This document shows, piece after piece, positions 28,035-37,194 of a DNA stretch of 64,000 bases. The stretch comes from Acidobacteriota bacterium. GTDB taxonomy: Bacteria; Acidobacteriota; Thermoanaerobaculia; UBA5066. A program made the translations under genes and the position numbers. Each line of letters begins with the position of its first letter. The first letter of the stretch is position 1. The notes below the pieces were generated by a model, which was not told the origin of the DNA, did not search any database, and worked only from the letters and a program-made list of their open reading frames with translations. Location: assembly GCA_029781975.1 (NCBI GenBank), contig JAKOVQ010000003.1:1-64000 (forward strand), read 5' to 3'.

Positions 28035-28742
28035 ATGTTTCGCGTCCGCCGCCCTGCATCGTCGACCGTCGTCCTCCTCCTGACGCTCGCCGCGGCCGGC
28101 CTCGCTCGCGCGGCCGAGCCCTCGGCGGGGCCGCCCCGCGAGGAGGGGACGTTCCTCGCGCCCGACCTCGTGGAGCTCGTGACGCTCGACCCGACGATCC
28201 GGCTCGACGTCCACTACGCCAGGAAGGACAACTTCGTCGGGAGGCCGGTCTACAAGGAAGCCCGGGCCTTCCTCCAGCGTCCCGCCGCCGAGGCGCTCGC
28301 GAGGGTGAACAAGGCGCTGAAGGCGAAGGGGTACGGGCTCGTCGTGTTCGACGGCTACCGGCCCTGGGCGGTGACGAAGGTCTTCTGGGACCTGACGCCG
28401 GACGACAAGAAGGTCTTCGTCGCCGACCCCGCGCACGGCTCCCGGCACAACCGCGGCTGCGCGGTCGACCTGACGCTCCTCGACCTTGCGACCGGGAAGG
28501 AGGTCGACATGGGGGGCGCCTACGACGAGGCGAGCCCGCGGTCGTACGTGACGTGGGAAGGGGGGACGAAGGCGCAGCTCGCGGCCCGCGACGTCCTCCG
28601 GAGCGCGATGGAGCGGGAGGGGTTCTTCGTCTATCCCTGGGAGTGGTGGCACTTCGACTTCAAGGAGTGGCGCTCCTACCCGATCCTGGACGTCCCGTTC
28701 GAGAAGCTGGGGGTCCCGGGGGCGGAGCAGAAGGGGCGCTGA
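28035..28742 (+). CDS. secreted D-alanyl-D-alanine dipeptidase (VanX/DdpX-like)
   Basis: A 235-residue zinc dipeptidase of peptidase family M15D. Residues 1-26 are a signal peptide, so it acts outside the cytoplasmic membrane. Zinc ligands His138 and Asp145 lie in SRHNRGCAVD and His206 in PWEWWHFDF; Glu203 is the catalytic base; the substrate-contact motif DGYRPW is at 106-111. All active-site residues are intact. It should cut D-Ala-D-Ala released from peptidoglycan. With no vanH, vanA or vanRS nearby, a wall-recycling role is far likelier than glycopeptide resistance. TAGCAT ends 7 bases before the ATG. Confidence 0.9.
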   Translation: MFRVRRPASSTVVLLLTLAAAGLARAAEPSAGPPREEGTFLAPDLVELVTLDPTIRLDVHYARKDNFVGRPVYKEARAFLQRPAAEALARVNKALKAKGYGLVVFDGYRPWAVTKVFWDLTPDDKKVFVADPAHGSRHNRGCAVDLTLLDLATGKEVDMGGAYDEASPRSYVTWEGGTKAQLAARDVLRSAMEREGFFVYPWEWWHFDFKEWRSYPILDVPFEKLGVPGAEQKGR

Positions 28743-28798
28743 GGCGGCCGGACCCCCCGGTCCCGTCCGGGCGGGCGTTGCCGTATCCTCGCCGGCAG

Positions 28799-30259
28799 AT
28801 GGCCTACCGCGTTCTGATCTGCGACGACGAGGCGGACATCCGCGAGTCCCTCAGGGTCCTCCTGACCGACGAGGGCTTCGAGGTGACCGCCGTCGCGGCC
28901 GGGGCCAACGCCGTCGCGGAGGCTCCCGACCACGACGCCGTCCTCCTCGACATCAAGATGGCGGGGCAGGACGGCCTGGAGACCCTGGCCCAGCTCCGGC
29001 GCCGGGGCGTGACGACGCCCGTGATCATGATCTCGGGGCACGGGGACGTCCGGACGGCGATGGAGGCGGTCCGGGCCGGGGCGAACGACTTCCTCGAGAA
29101 GCCGCTCTCCTCGGAGCACGTCCTGAACGCCTTGCGGCGCGTCCTCGACAGCTCCCGCCTGGCGCGCGAGAACGAGGAGCTGAGGCGCCGCCTCGGCATC
29201 ACCCGCCTCGTCGGCTCGGCCCCCGTGATGAAGAAGCTGCTGGCCGACGTGGCGAAGGCGGCGCCGACCCCGGCCACCATCCTGATCGTCGGCCCGAGCG
29301 GCACCGGCAAGGAGCTGGTCGCCCGGTCGATCCACGAGGGGTCGGCCGTCCGGAGCGGGCCGTTCGTCCAGGTGAACTGCGCCGCGATCCCCGAGACGCT
29401 GATCGAGTCCGAGCTGTTCGGCCACGAGAAGGGCTCGTTCACCGGCGCCGAAAGGAAGCAGGTGGGGAAGTTCGTCGAGGCCGACGGCGGGACGATCTTC
29501 CTCGACGAGATCGGCGACATGTCGCTCTCGGCGCAGGCGAAGGTCCTCCGCGTCCTCCAGGAGGGCGAGGTGGAGCCGGTCGGGAGCCCGCGCGTCGTGA
29601 GGGTCAAGGTCCGGGTCATCGCCGCGACGAACCGCGACCTGACGAAGATGATCGGCCAGGGGAAGTTCCGCGAGGACCTCTACTACCGCCTCGCGGTGAT
29701 CCCGATCCCCACGCCGGCCCTCGCCGACCACCCCGAGGACGTCCCCGCCCTCGTCCTCCACTTCGCCGACCTCTTCGCCCGGACGAACAACTACCGCCCC
29801 AAGCGGTTCACCGACGACGCCCTCGCCGCCCTCGCCGCGCGCGCCTGGCCGGGGAACGTCCGCGAGCTGAAGAACCTCGTCGAGCGGCTGATGATCATGA
29901 CCGACGGCGACGTCATCGACGCGTCCGACGTGGAGCCGTCCGCCGCGCCCGACGCCGCCCCGCAGGGTCCGCCCGTCGTCGTCCGGGGGGGCAAGGTCGT
30001 CCGCGAGGGGGAGGAGCCCGAGGGGCCGCTCCCGGTCGACGAGGTGTGGGGGCGGCTGGTCGCCATCCCGGCGCTCCAGGCGTTCCAGGACGAGGCCGAG
30101 CGCCTCTACCTCGTCGCCAAGCTCGCCGAGAACGGCGGAAACGTCACCAGGACGGCCGAGGCGATCGAGACGCCCCGCTCGAACCTCTACAAGAAGCTCG
30201 ACCGGTACGGCCTGAAGCGCGAGCGCGACGAGGCGCGGCGCGAGGAAGGGACCCCATGA
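28799..30259 (+). CDS. sigma-54-dependent response regulator (NtrC/NtrX type)
   Basis: A 486-residue activator. Receiver 1-120 has phosphoacceptor Asp51 (VLLDIKMAGQDG). The AAA+ domain, about 140-380, has Walker A GPSGTGKE, the sigma-54 contact loop GSFTGA in place of the commoner GAFTGA, Walker B IFLDEIGDM and an arginine-finger region. After a Pro/Gly-rich linker comes a Fis-type helix-turn-helix (NVTRTAEAIETPRSNLYKKL). No partner kinase or sigma-54 -24/-12 promoter was found nearby, so it is an orphan here. TATCCT lies 9 bases before the ATG without a ribosome site. Its TGA overlaps the pyrE ATG as ATGA, an unusual coupling of a regulator to a pyrimidine gene. Confidence 0.92.
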   Translation: MAYRVLICDDEADIRESLRVLLTDEGFEVTAVAAGANAVAEAPDHDAVLLDIKMAGQDGLETLAQLRRRGVTTPVIMISGHGDVRTAMEAVRAGANDFLEKPLSSEHVLNALRRVLDSSRLARENEELRRRLGITRLVGSAPVMKKLLADVAKAAPTPATILIVGPSGTGKELVARSIHEGSAVRSGPFVQVNCAAIPETLIESELFGHEKGSFTGAERKQVGKFVEADGGTIFLDEIGDMSLSAQAKVLRVLQEGEVEPVGSPRVVRVKVRVIAATNRDLTKMIGQGKFREDLYYRLAVIPIPTPALADHPEDVPALVLHFADLFARTNNYRPKRFTDDALAALAARAWPGNVRELKNLVERLMIMTDGDVIDASDVEPSAAPDAAPQGPPVVVRGGKVVREGEEPEGPLPVDEVWGRLVAIPALQAFQDEAERLYLVAKLAENGGNVTRTAEAIETPRSNLYKKLDRYGLKRERDEARREEGTP

Positions 30260-30867
30260 CCCCGGAAGACGTGAAGCGCCACTTCGAGGAGACCGGCGCG
30301 CTCCTGACCGGACACTTCAAGCTCTCCTCCGGGCTCCACTCCGACGCCTACCTGCAGTGCGCGAAGGTCCTCCAGTGGCCCGGCCGCGCCGGGGCGCTCG
30401 GGGCCGCCCTCGCGGGGAAGCTCCGCGACGCGGGGGCGGACGTCGTCGTCTCCCCCGCGATGGGGGGGATCGTGATCGGCCAGGAGGTGGGGCGGGCCCT
30501 CGACCGGCGCGCGATCTTCGCGGAGCGGGTCGAGGGGGCCTTCACCTTCCGCCGGGGGCTCGGGCTCCAGGCGGGCGAGAGGGTCGTCGTGGTCGAGGAC
30601 GTGGTGACGACGGCGAAGTCCACCCGCGAGGTCCTCGACCTCGTCCGGTCGCTCGGCGCGGTACCGGTCGCCTGCGCGGCGATCGTCGACCGGCGCGGCG
30701 CCGGCAAGAAGGGGCCGGACGGGAAGGTCGACGGCCTCCCGTTCCGCTCGCTCCTCGAGATCGAGGTGGCGGCGTGGCCCGCGGAGGAGTGCCCGCTCTG
30801 CCGGAGCGGCGTCACCCTCGTGACGCCGGGCTCGCGCTTCCTCGGGACCCCGCCGCCGAGCGCCTGA
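30256..30867 (+). CDS. pyrE: orotate phosphoribosyltransferase
   Basis: A 203-residue enzyme of pyrimidine synthesis that joins orotate to PRPP to give orotidine 5'-phosphate. The PRPP-binding motif is VVVVEDVVTTAKS. The substrate loop region includes KLSSGLHSDAYLQC near the start and SPAMGGIVIGQEVGRAL in the middle. The C-terminus carries a CPLCRSG pair of cysteines, seen in several bacterial PyrE of this length. The ATG overlaps the stop of the sigma-54 regulator gene by four bases; no other pyr gene is adjacent. Confidence 0.93.
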   Translation: MTPEDVKRHFEETGALLTGHFKLSSGLHSDAYLQCAKVLQWPGRAGALGAALAGKLRDAGADVVVSPAMGGIVIGQEVGRALDRRAIFAERVEGAFTFRRGLGLQAGERVVVVEDVVTTAKSTREVLDLVRSLGAVPVACAAIVDRRGAGKKGPDGKVDGLPFRSLLEIEVAAWPAEECPLCRSGVTLVTPGSRFLGTPPPSA

Positions 30868-30879
30868 CCGGGCGTTCGC

Positions 30880-31440
30880 TCACGGCTTCTTCCGAAGCGT
30901 CACCTTGAAGTCGACGTCCCAGGCGTAGGGGACGGGAGGGTTCTTCTCGTTGAAGAAGTCCTCCTTCTTGGTCTCGCCCTTGAGCTTCCCGCTGAGCGTC
31001 CCCCCCGGCTTCAGGTCGCCGGAGAGCGCCGTCGCGCCGCAGCCCGAGGCGAACGTGTTCCAGTCGAAGATCCCGGCCTTGAACTCGTAGAAGCCAACGT
31101 GGCACGAGGAGAAGGTCTTGAGGGTGGCCTGGCGGGAGCCCTTCTCGAATTCCATGTCGAGCTCCACGTTGGGCGCCTGGAAGACGCCGAAGACGTCGCC
31201 GCCGTCCTGCATCGCACGCGCCTGCTCCTTGGCGTCGGGCTCCCGGGTGAAGAAGACGACGGTGACTCTCCCCTTGGCGTCGATGAAGCCGAATCCGTGG
31301 TCGAGCGTGACCTTCTCGGTCCCTACCGAGATCACCCCGTGGACCTTGTCGGCAGCCCGGGCTGGTGTCGCGGCCGACACCGTGGCGACGAGAAACGCTC
31401 CCGCCACGAGGCGCCGCACGGTGCGACCGTACGTTCTCAT
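30880..31440 (-). CDS. secreted protein of unknown function
   Basis: A 186-residue exported protein with a clear signal peptide (RRLVAGAFLVATVSAATPARA). The mature part is beta-rich with two cysteines (SSCHVGFY, ASGCGATAL) that could pair. I do not recognise the family. AAGGAGGAAGC sits just before the ATG at 31440, one of the strongest ribosome sites in the window, which decides this start over an upstream alternative at 31476. It converges with pyrE, leaving 12 bases between the stops. Confidence 0.75.
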   Translation of the reverse strand: MRTYGRTVRRLVAGAFLVATVSAATPARAADKVHGVISVGTEKVTLDHGFGFIDAKGRVTVVFFTREPDAKEQARAMQDGGDVFGVFQAPNVELDMEFEKGSRQATLKTFSSCHVGFYEFKAGIFDWNTFASGCGATALSGDLKPGGTLSGKLKGETKKEDFFNEKNPPVPYAWDVDFKVTLRKKP

Positions 31441-31537
31441 GCTTCCTCCTTGAAATCCGATCTCAGGTTGTTTCATGGTATGCGGCCCCCGGCCGAATGC
31501 AAGGGAAATCAGGGGCGGCCCGCGGGTCCGCCGGGCG

Positions 31538-32506
31538 CTATCCCTTGCGCCCGACGAGGAGGGGGAGCCCCAGCAGGCCGCAGACGCCCGTCGTCAGGAC
31601 GTGGGCGATCGCGGCCGCCGCGGCGCCGAGGCCGGGCGCGATCCCGTCGAGCGCGAGCCCGGCCGCGAAGCCCGACTCCATCGTCCCGAACGTGCCGGCC
31701 GGGGACGGGACGACGGCCGCCGAGAGGACCGACGTGAGGCTCGCGAAGGCGAGGCCCGCGACCGTGGAGGGGACGCCGAGCGCGCGCATGAGGAGGGCGA
31801 GGGCCGCGAGGTGGGCCGCGAGGAAGCCGAGGGCCCCGGCGAACGCGAGGAGGTAGGCGCGCGGCGCGTCGTGGGCCACCTGGAGCCCGTCGGCCATCTC
31901 GGAGAGCGCCCGGCGCCGCCGCGAGCCCTCCGGCGAGCGGAGGGCGAGCGCCCGCGCGGCCGAGCCGCCGAGGCGAGGCAGGAGGGCGAGGGCGACGACC
32001 CCCGCGACGACGGCCGCCGCCGCGGCGTTCCCGAGGACCGGCGAGCCTCGCCTCAGGGCGAGGACGGCTCCGCCCGCGAGCCCGACGACGAGCATCGTGG
32101 CGCTGTCGACGGTCTTCACGAGGACGAAGACGGCGCCCGCGCGCGCCCACCCGACGCCGAGGACGCGGCGGTAGAGGGCCCACGACGCGATCTCGCCCCC
32201 CCGGAACGGGACGACCTGGAGGAGGAACGTCGAGGCTCCCGAGAGGGCCCAGCCCGTCGTGACCGGGAGCCGCTCGTGCTCCGGAAGGAGGAGGTTGAGC
32301 CGGAGGGCGCGGGCCCCGAAGCCGAGGGCGTAGACCGCGAGCGCGGCGGCGGCGAGGGGGACGTCGATCCGGGCCAGGCGGGCGAGCCCCTCCCTCGGCG
32401 CGCTCCCCGCCAGGCGGACGAGGAGGAGGACGAGGAGGAGCGTGACGGCCGTCCCGGCGAGCCGGCGGAGCCGGGCGCGCCGAGGGGACGGCTCAGGAGT
32501 CGTCAC
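31538..32506 (-). CDS. lysylphosphatidylglycerol synthetase/UPF0104-type membrane protein
   Basis: A 322-residue membrane protein with about eight hydrophobic helices in the arrangement of the LPG-synthase transmembrane family (also called AglD-like). Family marks include ALGFGARALRLNLLLP, QVVPFRGGEIASW (the conserved Pro-Arg-Gly-Glu) and VPSPAGTFGTMESGF (Pro-x-Pro-x-Gly). It lacks the soluble aminoacyl-transfer domain. Members next to glycosyltransferases are suspected to move lipid-linked sugars. Its ATG lies 14 bases inside the end of the glycosyltransferase gene, so the pair is coupled. Confidence 0.82.
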   Translation of the reverse strand: MTTPEPSPRRARLRRLAGTAVTLLLVLLLVRLAGSAPREGLARLARIDVPLAAAALAVYALGFGARALRLNLLLPEHERLPVTTGWALSGASTFLLQVVPFRGGEIASWALYRRVLGVGWARAGAVFVLVKTVDSATMLVVGLAGGAVLALRRGSPVLGNAAAAAVVAGVVALALLPRLGGSAARALALRSPEGSRRRRALSEMADGLQVAHDAPRAYLLAFAGALGFLAAHLAALALLMRALGVPSTVAGLAFASLTSVLSAAVVPSPAGTFGTMESGFAAGLALDGIAPGLGAAAAAIAHVLTTGVCGLLGLPLLVGRKG

Positions 32507-33458
32507 GGCTGGCGCGAGGGCGGGAGTCGGAGCGGCGGAGGCGGAGGAGGACCTCCTCGAGGAGCGTCCGGTTGATGGAGACGAGGTCGGCCAGGATCCC
32601 CGCGAGGACCGAGACGAACGACCCGACGACGAGCACCGCCGCCAGGAGGAGGGATTGGACGTGGCCCGCGGGATTCTGGCCGGTGGCGACGAACCAGACG
32701 TAGCGGCCGGCGAGCCCGGCGCCCAAGGCGAAGAGGAGCGCCGCCAGGAAGAGGAAGACCGGGAGCGGCTTGTAGAGGGCGGTGATCCGGAGGATGTTCG
32801 CCCCCTGGACGAGGACGTAGCGGCTGGGGCGCCGGAAGAGGCGCGACGGCCGGACGGGGGGGTTCGTGGCGACCCTCACCGACGTGACGGCCATCTCCTT
32901 GTTCCCGGCCTGGATCAGGGTCTCCACCGTATAGGTCATCCGCGAGAAGACGTTCAGCCTCAACGCGGCCTCGCGCGTCAGGGCCCGGAAGCCGGAGGTG
33001 GCGTCCGGGACGTCGGTCCCGGAGGCGCGCCTCACCACCCAGGAGCCGAGCCGCTGGACGACCCTCTTGGCGGGCGAGAAGTCGGGCTTCGTCGCGACGC
33101 CGCGGTCGCCGACGACGATCTCGGCCTTCCCCTCGAGGATCGGCGCGACGAGGAGGGGGATGTCGGCGGCGGCGTACTGGCGGTCGGCGTCGGTGGAGAC
33201 GACGACGTCGGCGCCCAGGGCGAGCGCGGCGTCGAGCCCCGCCCGCCACGCGACCGCCAGCCCGCGGTGGATCGGGAGCCGGACGACGTGGTCGGCCCCC
33301 GCCTCCCGCGCCGCGCGCGCCGTCGCGTCGCTCGAGCCGTCGTCCACCACGAGGACCTCGACGGAGTCGAAGCCGGGGACCTGCCGCGGCAGCTCGCGGA
33401 CGGCCGCCCCGATCTGGGACTCCTCGTCCCACGCCGGGATCTGGATGACGAGCTTCAC
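32493..33458 (-). CDS. GT2 glycosyltransferase (polyprenyl-phosphate type)
   Basis: A 321-residue inverting GT-A enzyme. Motifs are IPAWDEE near the start, VLVVDDGSSDAT, and the metal-binding VSTDADRQY. After about residue 225 come two membrane helices (PLPVFLFLAALLFALGAG and a second near 268-290), as in enzymes that load sugars onto polyprenyl phosphate. The GTG at 33458 is chosen because the fold begins at once (KLVIQIPAWDEE) and because TATCCT lies 9 bases upstream; the longer frame from 33566 would overlap the divergent gene. It likely makes a lipid-linked sugar that the coupled downstream membrane protein handles. Confidence 0.86.
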   Translation of the reverse strand: MKLVIQIPAWDEESQIGAAVRELPRQVPGFDSVEVLVVDDGSSDATARAAREAGADHVVRLPIHRGLAVAWRAGLDAALALGADVVVSTDADRQYAAADIPLLVAPILEGKAEIVVGDRGVATKPDFSPAKRVVQRLGSWVVRRASGTDVPDATSGFRALTREAALRLNVFSRMTYTVETLIQAGNKEMAVTSVRVATNPPVRPSRLFRRPSRYVLVQGANILRITALYKPLPVFLFLAALLFALGAGLAGRYVWFVATGQNPAGHVQSLLLAAVLVVGSFVSVLAGILADLVSINRTLLEEVLLRLRRSDSRPRASRDDS

Positions 33459-33525
33459 CGGGGGACGAGGATAGCCGAGGGACGGCGCCGGGCGCGCAGG
33501 GAAGGGTTGTCGTAACGTCCGGCGG
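33459..33525. promoter_or_regulatory. divergent promoter region, two TANNNT elements
   Basis: 67 bases between divergent starts. TATCCT (minus strand, 33473-33468) lies 9 bases before the GT2 GTG; TAACGT (33513-33518) lies 7 bases before the DUF4442 ATG. Neither start has a purine-rich ribosome site. Confidence 0.5.
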
Positions 33526-34056
33526 ATGGCAACGAGGCGCCAGCGCTTCCTGATGCGGATCGTCAACCTCTACCCCCCGTACCTCGGGGCGGGGATCCGG
33601 GTCGTCCGCCGAAAGGGAGACGACGAGAGGACGATCGTCGTGGCGATGCCGCTCCGGCCCTACAACCGGAACCTGTTCGGAACCCACTTCGGCGGCTCGC
33701 TCTACTCGATGTGCGACCCGTGGTTCGTCTTCCTCCTCGTCCGCCTCCTGGGCGACGGCTACGTCGTCTGGGACAAGTCGGCCTCGATCGACTTCGTCCG
33801 CCCCGGGCGGGGCCGGGTCACCGCCACCTTCCGGGTGACGCCGGAGCAGGAGGCGGCGATCCGGGAGGAGGTGGAGCGCGACGGGCGCTCCGAGCCGGTC
33901 CTGACCTCGGAGGTCGTGGGAGAGGAGGGCGAGGTGGTCGCGAGGGTGACCAAGAGGCTGTGGATCCGGAAGGCCGGGCCGAGGCGGACGGAGGGCCGGA
34001 AGGGCGGGACGCGCGGAGAGCCCGCGGGCGGCGACGGGGCCGGGTCCGGCCGGTAG
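33526..34056 (+). CDS. DUF4442 hotdog-fold protein (thioesterase-like)
   Basis: A 176-residue protein with the single-hotdog pattern of DUF4442/PaaI-like acyl-CoA thioesterases. It has [19 protein letters not shown], where the Asn, His and Gly residues line the expected active site, and [19 protein letters not shown] for the central strands. The last 25 residues are basic and Gly-rich, probably disordered. Substrate unknown. The stop codon TAG is part of a TAGACT hexamer (34054-34059) that could serve as the -10 for rpe, 36 bases downstream. Confidence 0.8.
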   Translation: MATRRQRFLMRIVNLYPPYLGAGIRVVRRKGDDERTIVVAMPLRPYNRNLFGTHFGGSLYSMCDPWFVFLLVRLLGDGYVVWDKSASIDFVRPGRGRVTATFRVTPEQEAAIREEVERDGRSEPVLTSEVVGEEGEVVARVTKRLWIRKAGPRRTEGRKGGTRGEPAGGDGAGSGR

Positions 34057-34091
34057 ACTCCTCTCCCGGCCCCGACCGGCCGGAGGTGAAG

Positions 34092-34760
34092 ATGACCCCC
34101 AAGCTCGCCGCCTCCATCCTCTCCGCCGACTTCGCCCGCCTCGGCGCCCACGCCCGCGAGGCCGTGGCGGCCGGCGCCGACTGGCTGCACGTCGACGTCA
34201 TGGACGGCCGCTTCGTCCCGAACATCACGATCGGCCCCCCCGTCGTCCGGGCGCTCCGGCCGCTCCGCGAGGAGACCGGCGCCCTCCTCGACGTCCACCT
34301 GATGATCGTCGAGCCCGAGCGCTACCTCGCGGAGTTCGCCGCGGCCGGGGCCGACGTCCTGACGGTCCACGTCGAGGCCTGCCCCCACCTCCACCGGACG
34401 GTCCAGCAGATCCGGGAGCTGGGGGTCCGCGCCGGCGTCACCCTCAACCCGGCGACGCCGCTCGTGGCGCTCGAGGAGATCCTCCCGGACGTCGACCAGG
34501 TCCTCGTGATGTCGGTCAACCCCGGCTTCGGCGGGCAGAGCTTCATCCGGTCGAGCACGGCGAGGGTACGGAGGCTCCGGGCGATGCTCGAGGCCTGCGG
34601 CTCGAAGGCAGAGCTGGAGATCGACGGGGGGATCAAGCCGTCGAACGCGAGGGAGGCCGCGGAGGCCGGGGCGACCGTCCTGGTCGCCGGCTCGGCGGTC
34701 TTCGGCGGGGACGTCGCGGCGAACGTCGCACGGTTCCGCGAGGCGCTCGCGGGGCGCTGA
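34092..34760 (+). CDS. rpe: ribulose-phosphate 3-epimerase
   Basis: A 222-residue TIM-barrel enzyme that interconverts ribulose 5-phosphate and xylulose 5-phosphate in the pentose phosphate and Calvin cycles. Signatures are [27 protein letters not shown] with the metal-binding His and Asp, [16 protein letters not shown], and EIDGGIK with the catalytic Asp. GGAGGTGAAG precedes the ATG closely. No other pentose-pathway gene is adjacent. Confidence 0.96.
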   Translation: MTPKLAASILSADFARLGAHAREAVAAGADWLHVDVMDGRFVPNITIGPPVVRALRPLREETGALLDVHLMIVEPERYLAEFAAAGADVLTVHVEACPHLHRTVQQIRELGVRAGVTLNPATPLVALEEILPDVDQVLVMSVNPGFGGQSFIRSSTARVRRLRAMLEACGSKAELEIDGGIKPSNAREAAEAGATVLVAGSAVFGGDVAANVARFREALAGR

Positions 34761-34786
34761 CGACGGCCGACGGCCCGCCGGCGTCC

Positions 34787-34815
34787 TTGACGCCCCCTGG
34801 AGGCGCCTGTATCCT
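34787..34815 (+). promoter_or_regulatory. sigma-70-type promoter of the tRNA-Val/thrS operon
   Basis: TTGACG (34787-34792), a 17-base spacer and TATCCT (34810-34815). It is the best -35/-10 pair in the window. A predicted start near 34822 gives a leader containing a CCAGCC/GGCTGG hairpin at 34824-34839 and then the two tRNA genes. Confidence 0.75.
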
Positions 34816-34932
34816 CCCCCGTCCCAGCCAAAGGGCTGGAGCGGGTCTTTCGAGAATCGGATTCCGGGTCGAGGGCGGGGCCAGAAGCATTCGGTTTGCC
34901 GAGTCCCCTGCCGGTAGCCCTGGGATGGACGT

Positions 34933-35007
<75 letters not shown>

Positions 35008-35047
35008 TCGTCCGTCCCGTACGGCCGCGCGCCGTATCCGCGTCCGT

Positions 35048-35123
35048 AGGCGCTTAGCTCAGCCGGTAGAGCACTTCCTTCACACGGAAGGGGTCAGCGG
35101 TTCGAGTCCGCTAGCGCCTACCA
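35048..35123 (+). tRNA. tRNA-Val, anticodon CAC
   Basis: Acceptor AGGCGCT/AGCGCCT, D stem GCTC/GAGC, anticodon stem CTTCC/GGAAG with loop TTCACAC, T stem AGCGG/CCGCT, discriminator A, encoded CCA. It lies 40 bases after the GAC isoacceptor and 67 before thrS. Confidence 0.95.
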
Positions 35124-35190
35124 TCCCGCTCGCCCCCTCCCCCCTCCGGGTCCCTCTCGTTCCCCCGCCACCTGCGAGGAGGGTTTCGCC

Positions 35191-37179
35191 ATGTCCGCCG
35201 ATGTCCCTGGAGCCGCCGAGCCGATCGTCCGGTTGACGCTTCCCGACGGGTCCGTCCGCGAGGTCCCGGCGGGGACGACCGGCGAGGCCGTGGCCGCCTC
35301 CATCGGGGCCCGCCTCGCCAAGGACGCGCTGGCGGTGAAGGTGGACGGGAAGGTCCTCGACCTGGCGCGTCCGATCGTCTCGTCCGGCCCCTTCGAGGTG
35401 ATCACGGCGAAGCACCCCGACGCGCTGGAGCTCTACCGGCACTCCACGGCCCACCTGACGGCTCACGCGGTCAAGCGGCTCTTCCCCGGCGTGAAGATCG
35501 GGATCGGGCCCGCGATCGAGAACGGCTACTACTACGACTTCGACCCGGGGCGCCCCTTCACGCCCGAGGACCTCGAGGCGATCGAGGCCGAGATGCGGAA
35601 GATCGTGGCGGAGAACGTCCCCGTCGAGCGGCTCGAGATGTCGAAGGCCGAGGCGGTGAAGCTCTTCGAGGCGCAGGGGGACCACCTCAAGGTGGAGATC
35701 GTCTCCGGGATCCCCGAGGGGTCGCTCTCCTGCTACCGGCAGGCCGACTTCATCGACCTCTGCCGCGGGCCGCACGTCCCGTCCACGGGGCGCCTCGGCG
35801 TCTTCAAGCTGACCCACGCCGCCGGCGCCTACTGGAAGGGCGACGAGCGGAACCCGATGCTCCAGCGGATCTACGGCGCCTCCTTCCTGTCGCAGAAGGA
35901 GCTCGACGCGCACCTCCTGCGCGTGGAGCAGGCGCGCGCCCGGGACCACCGCAAGCTCGGCAAGGAGCTGGGGCTCTTCCTGTTCCACCCCTGGGCCCCG
36001 GCCTCGCCGTTCTTCCTCCCAAGGGGGGCGACGGTCTACAACGCCCTCCTCTCCTACATGCGGGAGCTCTACCCGAAGTACGGCTACCAGGAGGTCGTCA
36101 CGCCGCAGGTCTTCGACGTGGACCTCTTCAAGCGGTCGGGGCACTACGACAACTACCACGAGAACATGTTCTTCACGGAGGTGGACGAGCGGGAGTTCGG
36201 CGTCAAGCCGATGAACTGCCCCGGCCACTTCCTGATGTTCGCCGCGCAGGCCTTCTCGTACCGCGACCTTCCGGTCCGCTACGCCGACTTCGGGCGCCTC
36301 CATCGTTACGAGCGCTCCGGCGTGACCCAGGGGCTGACGCGCGTCCGCTCCTTCTCGCAGGACGACTCCCACATCTTCTGCGCGATCGAGCAGATGCCGG
36401 CCGAGATGGACCGCTTCATCGAGCTGATCGACGAGGTCTACGGCGCCTTCGGCTTCACCGACGTGAAGGTGGGGCTGGCCACGCGCCCCGAGAAGTTCAT
36501 GGGGACGGTCGAGAACTGGGACCTCGCCGAGAAGGCGCTCGCCTCGGCCTTCGAGAGGCGGGGCCGCCCCTACGAGATCCACCCCGGGGACGGCGCCTTC
36601 TACGGGCCGAAGCTCGACTTCCAGGTGACCGACGCCATCGGCCGCGCCTGGCAGCTGGGGACGCTCCAGGTCGACTTCTCGAACCCCGAGCGGTTCGACC
36701 TCCACTACACGGGGGAGGACGGGGCCCGGCACCGCCCCGTCGTCCTCCACCGCGCCGTCCTCGGCTCGCTCGAGCGGTTCCTCGGGATCCTGATCGAGCA
36801 CACGGGGGGCAGCTTCCCGCTCTGGCTCGCGCCGGAGCAGGTCCGGGTCGTGCCCGTATCGGAGAAGTTCGAGGCCTACGCCCGGCAGGTCCTCGACCGG
36901 CTCCTCGCCCGGGGCTTCCGCGCGTCGGTCGACGCGGGGAACGAGAAGCTGGGGGCGAAGATCCGCCGCGGCGAGCTGGACAAGGTCCCGGCCCTCCTCG
37001 TCGTCGGCGAGAAGGAGCAGGCGTCCGGGGCCGTCTCGCTCCGGCAGCACGGCGCCGGCGACCGGGGGAGCCGTTCCCTCGACGCCGTCGTCGCCGAGCT
37101 GACCGACGCCGTCTCCCGTCGCGTGATTCACTGGGGCGCCCCCGCGCACCCGAAGCAGAACCCCTCAGCAACCGAGTAG
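35191..37179 (+). CDS. thrS: threonyl-tRNA synthetase
   Basis: A 662-residue class II synthetase with the full bacterial layout: TGS domain 10-75, editing domain about 78-255 (HSTAHLTAHAVKRLFP and later CRGPHVPSTG hold the HxxxH and Cys-x-x-x-His metal/editing motifs), and catalytic core with zinc Cys in MNCPGHFLMF. Motif 2 is FGRLHRYERSGVTQGL, motif 3 lies near GSLERFLGILIEH, followed by the anticodon-binding domain. GAGGAGGG precedes the ATG. No T-box leader was found upstream; the leader instead carries two tRNA-Val genes. It is separated from infC by 12 bases that hold the infC ribosome site. Confidence 0.97.
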   Translation: MSADVPGAAEPIVRLTLPDGSVREVPAGTTGEAVAASIGARLAKDALAVKVDGKVLDLARPIVSSGPFEVITAKHPDALELYRHSTAHLTAHAVKRLFPGVKIGIGPAIENGYYYDFDPGRPFTPEDLEAIEAEMRKIVAENVPVERLEMSKAEAVKLFEAQGDHLKVEIVSGIPEGSLSCYRQADFIDLCRGPHVPSTGRLGVFKLTHAAGAYWKGDERNPMLQRIYGASFLSQKELDAHLLRVEQARARDHRKLGKELGLFLFHPWAPASPFFLPRGATVYNALLSYMRELYPKYGYQEVVTPQVFDVDLFKRSGHYDNYHENMFFTEVDEREFGVKPMNCPGHFLMFAAQAFSYRDLPVRYADFGRLHRYERSGVTQGLTRVRSFSQDDSHIFCAIEQMPAEMDRFIELIDEVYGAFGFTDVKVGLATRPEKFMGTVENWDLAEKALASAFERRGRPYEIHPGDGAFYGPKLDFQVTDAIGRAWQLGTLQVDFSNPERFDLHYTGEDGARHRPVVLHRAVLGSLERFLGILIEHTGGSFPLWLAPEQVRVVPVSEKFEAYARQVLDRLLARGFRASVDAGNEKLGAKIRRGELDKVPALLVVGEKEQASGAVSLRQHGAGDRGSRSLDAVVAELTDAVSRRVIHWGAPAHPKQNPSATE

Positions 37180-37194
37180 AAGGAGGTCGCTATT
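37180..37194 (+). promoter_or_regulatory. infC ribosome binding site and AUU start
   Basis: AAGGAGG at 37180-37186, five bases, then ATT at 37192. The strong Shine-Dalgarno directly before an ATT and the absence of any ATG, GTG or TTG in the next 25 codons identify the rare AUU initiator used for self-control by IF3. Confidence 0.9.

Noticed and set aside
28035-28742. Vancomycin resistance (vanX)
   Set aside because: Active-site residues match VanX, but there is no vanH, vanA or vanRS, and the protein has a signal peptide, which fits peptidoglycan turnover.
35124-35190. T-box riboswitch before thrS
   Set aside because: The gap is only 67 bases and shows no specifier stem or T-box sequence.
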